From Deroplatys truncata (lineage: Eukaryota; Arthropoda; Insecta; Mantodea; Mantidae), in NCBI GenBank assembly GCA_030765065.1, contig CM060979.1, positions 17,203,001-17,267,000 of the forward strand: 64,000 bases of DNA, written 5' to 3'. Positions within the stretch are counted from its first letter, which is position 1. Every line of letters begins with the position of its first letter. The notes under the pieces were generated by a model, which saw only the letters and a program-made list of their open reading frames with translations, was not told where the DNA came from and ran no database searches. Of the stretch, positions 56,398 to 64,000 are shown piece after piece. The translations under genes and the position numbers were made by a program.

Positions 56398-56927
56398 TGT
56401 ACACCGGAGTGAGGCCAAAAGGTTTTGCAGCTAAATATTAAATTTATTTACTCCGGCATAAACATTGGGAGACGTAGACTCTGAGGCAGCGAGAGGATCA
56501 GGAACCTAGCTGCACAAATTTAAAGCAGGCGTGGGATATTCATAACAAAATGCACATTTAACACATTACCTGTGGTTTATTATAATTGATATCGTTCACA
56601 ACAGATTAAAGGAAGGACATTGGAGGGAGATGCTCCACACTCACACGGAAACACACATACAACCACACAGAAGATTGACTCACGCTACATACTAGGAGGA
56701 GGGAGAACAAATGCCACGCCGGACGGAATGCAAACTCCCAATTAAAATGATTACTTCAACTATGCACAAACATACACGCTACAGTATTTTAATAAAAGTG
56801 TTTACAGCATTCACTTACAGACCCAAAGAAACCACGAAAAACCCATGGTGAGAGTAGCTGCTCCAACGGGAATCGAACCGAAACTTCCCTGAGTGCGAAC
56901 TTCACACTTCGCAGCCACCTCGCTCGG
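56398..56927 (-). mobile_element. tRNA-headed SINE-like repeat, copy 2 (complete)
   Basis: Minus strand: CCGAGCGAGGTGGCTGCG, then TTTCGGTTCGATTCCCG (B box), then a body shared with 26165-26655. This copy shows that the shared body belongs to a tRNA-headed element of about 530 bp. Confidence 0.72.
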
Positions 56928-56960
56928 TTTATAGGTAAGCAGTAAAGGAATGAACATTAC

Positions 56961-57847
56961 TGCTGAAAAACGTTTATGCATCAGGAAATCTGATAAAACT
57001 GGAAACGTTTCAAAACTTTATCCTGCGTGTTTTGTCTCGTTCTTCTGGGCTACAGCGAAACAATGGCAAATAACAATTGGAGATGTCGAGATTAAAGTTG
57101 TATGTTCTGTAGATATTCCCTTATATCTTGATAGAGCACAATTAAGAAGCAATTTCTGCTAAGCTTGTTTCTGCATGCTGCATGTGCCATTTCGCATTGG
57201 GTAGACAACTATTACTATCGCAACCTTGTGCTCCTCTTATTCTTCTTCTTTCTGTGCCCCAGTTCACATTATCGCTCTGGGACATTGCCAGCTTTTCCCC
57301 GTTCTCTCTTTCGTTTTGTAACTGCAACAGTCGTTAAATTTAAGGAGGGCAAGCTACAGTGATTATACAGGGAAGAAGTGTGTTGGGGGGGGGTAAGAAG
57401 ATACATATATATTCACACCATTGAGTCTTCGTTTGCTTCTGTAGCTGGAAAGTTTTAGTACCTGCAAGACGATATAACACTTCACCTGGACCAGTTCCAG
57501 GATCTGCCTCCAACATTTTTATTATCTTGGCTTCTTTAACCGACTCTTTAGTATTCAGCATTTAGTGTCATTTCGAATCTATAAGTCTTCGCTGAAAGAG
57601 TTATTATATTCGTGCATTCCAAAAACAAAGGGCTGGTAGCTCGCCCTTCGTGTTAATGTTGTAACAAAAGGAACACAGCGGTCGTTTTGTGGTCCGGCCA
57701 CGATCGCGTGTATGCGTGATAGCACTGCAGTGACCTCGTGTGTTCCACTAGCGGTGAATGATCCGCTCAGGACTGCGCTGTGGATGTCAGCCGTCATATG
57801 CCTACCAAAAAAATTCATGCTAGAACAAACAATTTTTGTGTACGATA
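56961..57847. other. Unclassified, two minus-strand frames
   Basis: Minus frames at 57340-57561 (KESVKEAKIIKMLEADPGTG) and 57579-57818 (IHAIVAGPQNDRCVPFVTT) are better composed than most short frames here but are in different phases and match nothing I know. 57410-57460 reads as plausible protein (AGTKTFQLQKQTKTQ). A host exon or a decayed element are both possible. Confidence 0.25.
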
Positions 57848-58533
57848 CATGCGTAAAAATTCTGATGTTTTACGTTCACGTGACTTTCTCTACTCTCTAT
57901 CACTTATTAGTATACAAATTATTCTCACGAAAGCTTGTTTTCCCATCAACTTCATTATAATCGAGATATGTTTTGAAACTGTTTCCATGCAGTCACGAGA
58001 AACAACTGAAAATCTACAGGACTATGGCGAAGTATTGAACAATTTGAACCATTAATGAGGGATATCTCGGAAAGGGCTGATTCCACAGAAAAATTTATTT
58101 GAAATAAATTGTGTGTTTTAAAGATACCTTCATGTTTTATGCAGTACGCTTTCGTCTATCGCTTAACGTTTACCAGTTATACAAGATTATACAACATTCC
58201 TTCCAAATGAAGGGGACTTCATAGGCTACTCCTTGAAAATTCACGTAAATATTATTAATATCTGGTATTTTAATTAAAATTGTTAGAACCGTTTTCGAGA
58301 AAATAAAAAAATTGAAAAATTTTCCCGTTAGGGATGGGAGGATCTCCTTGAAAATCTTTGCGTCTGAATTTAAATACCAAGTTTTGCTATTCACACACAC
58401 ACAGACGCGAGGATCTTTTTCTAATTTTTTTTTATTTATTTTTGGTGCCTCGAAATATTCATCTGCGGTGAAATCTCGTTATCGAATTTTTCGGTGGAGT
58501 TGTCTATGTGCGCGGTAGAGAAAGCAAAAACCG
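57848..58533 (+). repeat. CTCTAC repeat, shortened copy
   Basis: From aaattctgatgttttacg to gtgcgcggtagagaaagc, with the core region deleted. Confidence 0.82.
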
Positions 58534-58710
58534 AATAATGTAGACAGGTGTGTGTAGACAATTTCAGGAGATATTTCCTCGTATTTCAGTTCCAGGTAGA
58601 GAAACTTTTGAATGTGTGGTTAATAGGTTAGGACAACCGGATAGCTAAATGCTAAACTTAAGAAGCGAAAAAAGACATGTTCTAACGCACAAAAAATTGA
58701 CAAAACTGGT

Positions 58711-58830
58711 GCATCATTCGAACGCTCTCCAAAGAAGTGTCCAAGACGTGTTGCACTGCAAGTGGGTGTCTCAAAAACCTCCATTCATACATCTGCTAAA
58801 CTTTTAAAACTGAAACCCCACAGAACGTAA
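58711..58830 (+). pseudogene. DD41D-type transposase HTH fragment
   Basis: Reads ASFERSPKKCPRRVALQVGV, then SKTSIHTSAKLLKLKPHRT and a stop (TAA 58828-58830). This is the second helix-turn-helix of DD41D/rosa-like transposases ('AF-RSPKKSTRRAS-E-GVSKTSIHRI-K-LKLKPYR'). It lies between a CTCTAC copy and a SINE. No inverted ends and no catalytic core; an isolated scrap, probably of the same superfamily as 61277-62470. Confidence 0.6.
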
Positions 58831-58842
58831 TGACTATCTGCA

Positions 58843-59325
58843 CCGAGCGAGTGTGCTTCGCGGTAACGTGTGACGCTGGCATTCGGGAGGTCGCAGGTTC
58901 GATTCCCATCGGGTAGGCCACTCTGACCTGGATTTTTTTGTAGTTTTCTCAGGTCGGTAGGCGAGTGTTGGGGACTTTTCTTCTATAACTAATTCCTGAT
59001 CCAGCATTTCCATTCATCTGTTTCACCTTCACATGTTTCATAGTTGCAGGACCACGCGACGGAGATTTCTGCGTTACGGAGGGACTATGGAGTTTGCACA
59101 ATGCAAAGATTTCTCCCTGGCGGTTGGTGCTTGTTCCCGGGACCCCTGGGTTGATGATGGCACTGGTAGACTCGAGCCGTCGTCGCGATGGTGTCATTCT
59201 GGATCCGCGTCCTTACTAGCTCGTAGTATTCCCTTCTCCCTTCGTTCCAGGGGTCACGTAAGTCACAAAGGGCCTATAAAGACCTACGTGAGGTGCTGAG
59301 CTCCGAGGGACCCCTCTCCGTCTAA
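58843..59325 (+). mobile_element. tRNA-derived SINE (family 2)
   Basis: CCGAGCGAGTGTGCTTCG, then GGCATTCGGGAGGTCGCAGG and TTCGATTCCC (B box). The body shares cttc..aggaccacgcgacgg with the other copies. Confidence 0.82.
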
Positions 59326-59349
59326 CTAATTCTAATGTTTGTCACCATA

Positions 59350-59425
59350 CAGTACGAAAAATCTGACGTGTTCCATTCACATGGCTGGTTATCGTTTATT
59401 TTTATATAACTTCTCTTGCAAGATT
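59350..59425 (+). repeat. CTCTAC repeat, 5' scrap
   Basis: aaaaatctgacgtgttccattc through ttatcgtttattttt only. Confidence 0.65.
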
Positions 59426-59689
59426 TTTTTCGAGTATTTTCATTAATATACGAAGACGAATACTGTGGAGCCCAGGTTCACTTGAGCATCATTTCACTCA
59501 CTTCATTCATCAATAATACTACAGAAAGGAGTTAAGCACATTTCTCTCTGCCTCTCTCACATACAATTTGAGTAACTATATAGATTACATCCCTATGGAC
59601 AGTCCGAGGTTTCACGAATGAATCGAAGATGGATAAAGCTACAGGGGTCAGGATCTGTAGCTAAGACCAAGACTGGGGAGATTTTTCCC

Positions 59690-60480
59690 TCTAGGGGTCT
59701 AAGCTATGGACTTCCAGGAAGAACTGTGTGTTATTAGAAGCTAATTTTGTATATTTAAGTTTGTTGTAAAATGTTGGGAGACTTTAAGCCGACTGGAAAG
59801 AAAATACCTGCTCATTCTGGGATTGACGGCAATGAAAATGACAATTAACTTGTTAGAAAAGGCTGAGATACACCTTTTATAGGCCTGAAACTCTACTAGT
59901 ATAACTAAATCAACGGTTAAAGTGGCATTACAAAAATGGACTCAAGGCCAGCATGCCAAACACTGGAGGAAAACTCCGACACAGAAACATGGTAAACGTT
60001 TGATGAAGAAACCATGTAAGAATAAAGCAACTGAACTGCTAAAACAAAGCAGGAATCAGTTAGCTTTGTGGCTGGATTAATGACCAGCTATGCAAATTTT
60101 AGGAAACAGTTACACAAATTAGGGTACTAATAAAAAGGACCTAAATGCCGAATCTGCAATGAAGAGAAACAAACGGCCCCTCATTTAATTTTCAAATGTA
60201 ACACATTTGCTTAAAGTAGAAAGATTTCTATAAACCTAACGCGGGATATTGTAGCGGCCCATCACAGAGTTGGAACCATGGTCAGGGGATTGCATTAGAT
60301 TTCATGAAGCATCGAAAGATGTGGTAATGTAGGAAATACTGGATTTAAGGACACCAGGTTGCTTACTTGGATCTCAGAAGAACATATATTGATCACGAAT
60401 GTAAGTCTCTCTCCCAATTCTCTCCGACACTGGAACGATGCATAAACTACGTCGGTAAGGGCTGGTGCCCCACCCTAAAT
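59690..60480 (+). pseudogene. LINE RNase H and C-terminus (R1/I-like)
   Basis: Plus strand, broken frames: HSGIDGNEND (59811-59842, RNase H WVPGHSGIDGNE-AD signature), then KWTQGQHAKHWRKTPTQKHG with KRLMKKPCKNK and LLKQSRNQLALWL, a stop, then SYANFRKQLHKLGY in a shifted frame, and CRICNEEKQTAPHLIFKC (60146-60197), the terminal C-C-H-C motif. This is the order expected at the end of RNase-H-bearing LINE polyproteins. It is a different lineage from 11750-12400, having no (GAT)n tail and a distinct hinge. At least one frameshift and two stops. 5'-truncated, with decayed sequence before 59800 possibly belonging to it. Confidence 0.75.
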
Positions 60481-60559
60481 AAGTTAACTATTAAAACTGT
60501 GTTGTCTTCAGGATCTCCGAGAGATCAGCAGGTCAGCCATGTGTGAACACGATTAAGTT

Positions 60560-60750
60560 TTTGCACGGACGACCCCTCTACCAAGGGGCCCTCAGCCCGT
60601 AAATCTACGGTACGGGACCACCTGCTTTACTTCCCTTCCGAATTAAGCCATACTAATGACCTTTCCATCCATCGCCCTCCGATGGGTTTGAACCCGCGAC
60701 CTCGGAAACTAGAGGCTAGGATGGTAACCACTACACTACAGAGGAGGACA
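60560..60750 (-). mobile_element. tRNA-derived SINE (family 1), variant
   Basis: Minus strand: CCTCTGTAGTGTAGTGGTTA (A box), then GGTCGCGGGTTCAAACCC (B box), then ggaagggaagtaaagcagg and cgtagatttacgg. The tail beyond differs from the copies at 15590 and 23568, so a separate subfamily. Confidence 0.85.
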
Positions 60751-61276
60751 CAGAGATATAAAGGATTCACAGATTTCTGTTCAAGAACAGAAGCAGCCAT
60801 GAAACCAAAAATATTTCCCAGCGCTGTATTACCTCCCGTTATAAATTCTGATTTGTTTCTGAGGATTCACAGAGTAGGTAAGTGTAATGCCTGACAGTGA
60901 ATCCCAAACCAGGTTATTGCAGAAACGTGATTTAGTGCGTCAGCTAAATCAGTCTCATTCACAACTCAGTTAACGCTGCATGTTACACGAATACTTCCAC
61001 TCCTTGATCCATTATTTTGTATGCTTTCAATTAGACAAAGGGTCTATGGAACGTAACATTAACCGCAGTCAAGGTCTATGAAGAACTATAGTCCAGCAAC
61101 TTTATGGGGACACGCACGAGACAATAGCTTAAAAGTTTCGACTGCTTTCATTCCTTTTCTAGTATGAAGTTAATTGCAACAACTTTCAATAACACAAAAC
61201 TTAAAAAATTCAAAGTATAGACCTACTTCGATACCACCGAGTATCGAGGTATCGATACCATCCATACTTTTTACTA
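60751..61276. other. No gene recognised
   Basis: Contains a small palindromic stretch (tatcgaggtatcgatacca, near 61242). Otherwise featureless. Confidence 0.4.
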
Positions 61277-62470
61277 TACAGGGTGAATCACCTAAAACTT
61301 GTACCGCAAATATTTCGGAAATGAAAAGTGCTACTGATGTGCAGTTTTCACAGCATTAATTGGTAGTCAGGGGCTCGTACATTTAGCCTATAAACAGATA
61401 TTAATAATACTGAGAAAGTGTATTTTTAAAAAAAAAACATACATTTTTTTTAAATGGAACAATGCCTAGTTACATCAACAGAATAAAGGTAAGGTATATT
61501 AGAATGTCAATGGTCTTTGTTACAGGATTCTAGTGCAAGTGGTTTACGAGAAATCTTATTTTGGAAAGTTACCACCCCGACAATTGTTTGTCGCATTCAA
61601 CCTGCTTAGTTGCTAGGTACGATGTTGTTATGTTTGTTTGCATTGCGACTTTCTGGTCAGTTAGTTTGTGACAGTTCAAGCAGTAAGTCGTGAGTGGACT
61701 AGGAGACTAGTGGACTAGTGCAGACTAGGAGGAACCTGTGGTACCACCATGATGGCTGCCCAGTCCATAGTGCACGAAGTACTACAACTTGTCTTAACGG
61801 ATTGTTTCCAAATCATTGGATTGGACGAAGAGGACCTGTATCTTGGCCGGCCCATTCACCGGATTTGACCCCTTTAGACTTTTTTTTCCCGTGGGGAAGG
61901 CTGAAAGACACTGTCTACAAGGATGTACCAACTACACCAGACGATATGAAACGACGTATTACTGCTGCCTGCTCTGAAATTTCCATTGAAATTTTAGAAC
62001 GTGTGCAGCAGTCTTTCCATAGCAGACTGGAGCGTGTGTTGAAGCTGCCGGTGGTCATTTTGAATACAACCTTTGAAGGGCTATGTTCTCTTTACTTGTA
62101 AGAATCCACAGAAGTATTGTAATTCCCTTTTGTTTTTCTTTAGTTTGTGCTACCACAGGTTGTACAAGTGTCGGTGCGTGAAAGTTTCAAAATAAGATTT
62201 CTCTTAAACCACTTGCACTAGAATCTTGCAACAAACGTCACTGACATTCTAATTTACTCTACCTTTATTCTGTTGATGTAACTAGGCATTGTTGCATTTA
62301 TAAATTGTATGTTTGCTCAAAAAATACACTTTCTCAGTATTATTAAAATTTGTTTATAGCTTAAGTGTACGAGCCCCTGACTACCAATCAATGCTGTGAA
62401 AACTGCACATCAATAGCACTTTCCATTTCCGAAATATTTCCGGTGCAAGTTTTAGGGGATTTACCCTGTA
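61277..62470 (+). mobile_element. DD41D mariner-superfamily element with ~290 bp inverted repeats
   Basis: 1,194 bp, ends TACAGGGTGAATC and inverted ggatttaccctgta, TA on both sides (61275-61276, 62471-62472). The inverted repeats run about 61277-61567 and 62180-62470, far longer than the 20-30 bp usual in the superfamily, with roughly 90% identity by eye. The space between holds only the C-terminal part of the transposase. Confidence 0.88.
61718..62101 (+). pseudogene. DD41D transposase, C-terminal part
   Basis: An open frame to TAA 62099-62101. It carries NLWYHHDGCPVHSA (second catalytic D) and RSPDLTPLDFF-type SPDLTPLDFF (third D), with exactly 41 residues between them, i.e. the DD41D signature of rosa-like elements. 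GLFPNHWIGRRGPVSWPAHS and DTVYKDVPTTPDDMKRRITA are family-typical. The N-terminal DNA-binding domains and first catalytic D are absent: the gene starts abruptly about 150 bp after the left inverted repeat. A short insertion in FFFPWGRL alters the usual FFLWGYLK. Non-autonomous. Confidence 0.88.
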
Positions 62471-62472
62471 TA

Positions 62473-62939
62473 TTCTTTACAATCACTTGTGCTTGTTGAT
62501 TATGGAGTAGGCGTTCGCCTACAGTATAGAACTCATCTATTAGGATTAACCAGGGGGTAACGCTGTATAATAAGGTGCAGAGGCTTCAGTGCAGGGGTGG
62601 GGATAACACCTACCATTTACTCCTTTGTATATAAATCAATCAATCAACTACACACACTGCAATACAAAAGTTGAGTTTCACTTACCTCGTCCTTTCCCTT
62701 CACGATGCACATTTTAACATCATCATCAGGGGAGAACCAGGTCAGCCTCTGCAAAAGAGAAAAATAAGGTATTTTAATTATTATGGTACTGTATACACTA
62801 TGCCTTTTCATTAACAGAAGGAATAATAACTCTTTTGCCCCTATATTCATAAATCAGGAGCAATACACAGCATCAAAATCACTGAAAAACACAATCCCCT
62901 GCGAAAAAAAATTGGGTTAATGTTGGCGCAATAGTCCAT
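62473..62939. other. No gene recognised
   Basis: A 68-codon minus frame (62644-62850) has no known motif. No repeat match. Confidence 0.4.
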
Positions 62940-63087
62940 CAATGAAAAATAATTTATGTGTTATATTCACAAAACCTTCTCTACCCTCTATCGTTTATTA
63001 GTGGGTGTACAAATTATTCATTCTAAAGCTCGAGATAAACCTTTGCAGAAACAGCTACATTACACATTTCGTTATAGATACAAAGAG
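62940..63087 (+). repeat. CTCTAC repeat, subfamily A 5' end, interrupted
   Basis: From aatttatgtgttatattcac to tttcgttatagatacaaagag, i.e. it breaks inside the near-invariant core, exactly where the TGAGGCAG unit begins. Confidence 0.8.
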
Positions 63088-64000
63088 TGAGGCAGTATTT
63101 TTAACACTTAAATAATTTCAGTCTAATTATATAATATATATAATTCAATAACAGTCCGCCTTAAAGCAATATGTGTATGTAAAATATATATAAAAAGTGT
63201 ATATTACAGTCATTGTAAATGTTTATATTATTGTATACATGAGGAATAATGTTATGTGAATGTATTACGTAATTTAATAATGTAAGAGCTGTGAGAATAA
63301 TAGGTTAAAAGTTGCTAACAGTGAGGTAACAATGAGGTAACCTGAGGCAGTAATGAGTAAGAAAGTTTAATAATGCTACTAGTCAGTATTAGAGCAACAA
63401 TAATGTAAATTTTGAGACAGTTTAATAAATAGCCAATCAACAACCAGAAAAAGCTTTAGTTAAATGAACGTATTCTATTGGACTAGGATTAGCCAATCAC
63501 TAACTTGAAATACTGAAATTTACAAATTTAGGCGGTAGAAATTAAGTCAGTTGGTTGTAGACAGCGCTCATAACTGGACGCGTTGGTTGTAGACAGTATT
63601 CCTAACCGGTCGCGAGATGTGTCCTCGAGAAATTTGATACGTATTCGTGTGAGACGAAAATAGTTTCACGTGTTAAAAAGTGCAAGTAATTAATAAAACA
63701 AATCTCACAGCTCTCTTTATATCAGTGACGTGTTATTTAAATCGTGTCAAGGATTAATAAATACAGTGAAGTAAAACTATAATCTGTGTAAGGCTACATT
63801 CTTCAGTCGCACCACTCCCTGCTAAGACATTCATGTCTCTAAAAAAAATATAAATACTGACGCAGCCGTGGCAAACATAAATACATAATATTTAAAGAAA
63901 CAGTCAAAATTACAAAGTTAATATATTTAAAAAGAAACTTGAGGCAAAGGCCACCGGAAAGTTGAAGTAGAATATTTGTTAGTAGTTGGAAGATGCTTCA
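63088..64000 (+). repeat. TGAGGCAG solo-LTR-like unit at the window edge
   Basis: Starts TGAGGCAGTATTTTTAACAC. Contains agccaatcaac, agccaatcac, a duplicated gtagacag..taac..gg motif at about 63550-63610, and aataaata. It may end at the last base (gatgcttca, compare aacttca at 38257), but the window stops there. Confidence 0.7.

Overview
This is eukaryotic DNA, most likely from an arthropod and plausibly an insect with a large, AT-rich, transposon-laden genome. The evidence is the mix of repeats: mariner, Tc1 and DD41D transposons of insect type, RNase-H-bearing LINEs whose 3' ends carry (GAT)n tails, and tRNA-derived SINEs. The exact order cannot be fixed from the sequence. I found no host protein-coding gene, no intact tRNA or rRNA gene and no CRISPR array. 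Nearly everything recognisable is mobile-element debris, often nested. All boundaries were read by eye.

Layout. 1-2.6 kb: two inverted solo-LTR-like units flanking a mariner that is whole except for one in-frame stop. 2.6-9.5 kb: a GC-rich unclassified block, oppositely oriented PIF/Harbinger remnants, and the first copy of the dominant repeat. 9.5-12.6 kb: LINE debris, including a GC-rich LINE 3' end with two 5S-rRNA-like segments and two tandem LINE 3' tails. 13-18.2 kb: dominant-repeat copies with nested SINE, DD41D and LTR-like insertions, then a fold-back mariner. 19.3-22.4 kb: two inverted Tc1-like copies, the complete one sitting in a GATA-type microsatellite. 22.9-32.5 kb: SINEs, dominant-repeat copies, a decayed mariner and LINE/mariner tails. 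32.8-52.7 kb: an almost unbroken field of dominant-repeat copies carrying solo-LTR-like insertions, including an inverted pair inside one copy, plus a decayed mariner. 53.4-64 kb: a TTAA-flanked element, more dominant-repeat copies, a deleted mariner, SINEs, an RNase-H LINE, a DD41D element with ~290 bp inverted repeats, and a solo-LTR-like unit at the right edge.

The dominant repeat (here called CTCTAC) has about 29 copies or fragments on both strands, roughly 17-18 kb by hand count, over a quarter of the window. Full copies are about 0.85-1.0 kb, have ACTTTCTCTAC/GTAGAGAAAGT ends inside longer (~85 bp) inverted repeats, and encode nothing visible. I recognise no named family. In six copies of one subfamily a ~112 bp core is almost identical while the surrounding sequence has diverged strongly. 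This is the best candidate here for something undescribed. A second candidate is the TGAGGCAG family of solo-LTR-like units, in two subfamilies sharing ends, CCAAT boxes and promoter-proximal tandem repeats.

The coding fragments do not form a pathway. They are independent, mostly dead transposases and reverse-transcriptase tails. The closest to functional are the mariner at 331-1654 (one stop) and the Tc1-like element at 20881-22123 (three stops, no frameshift).
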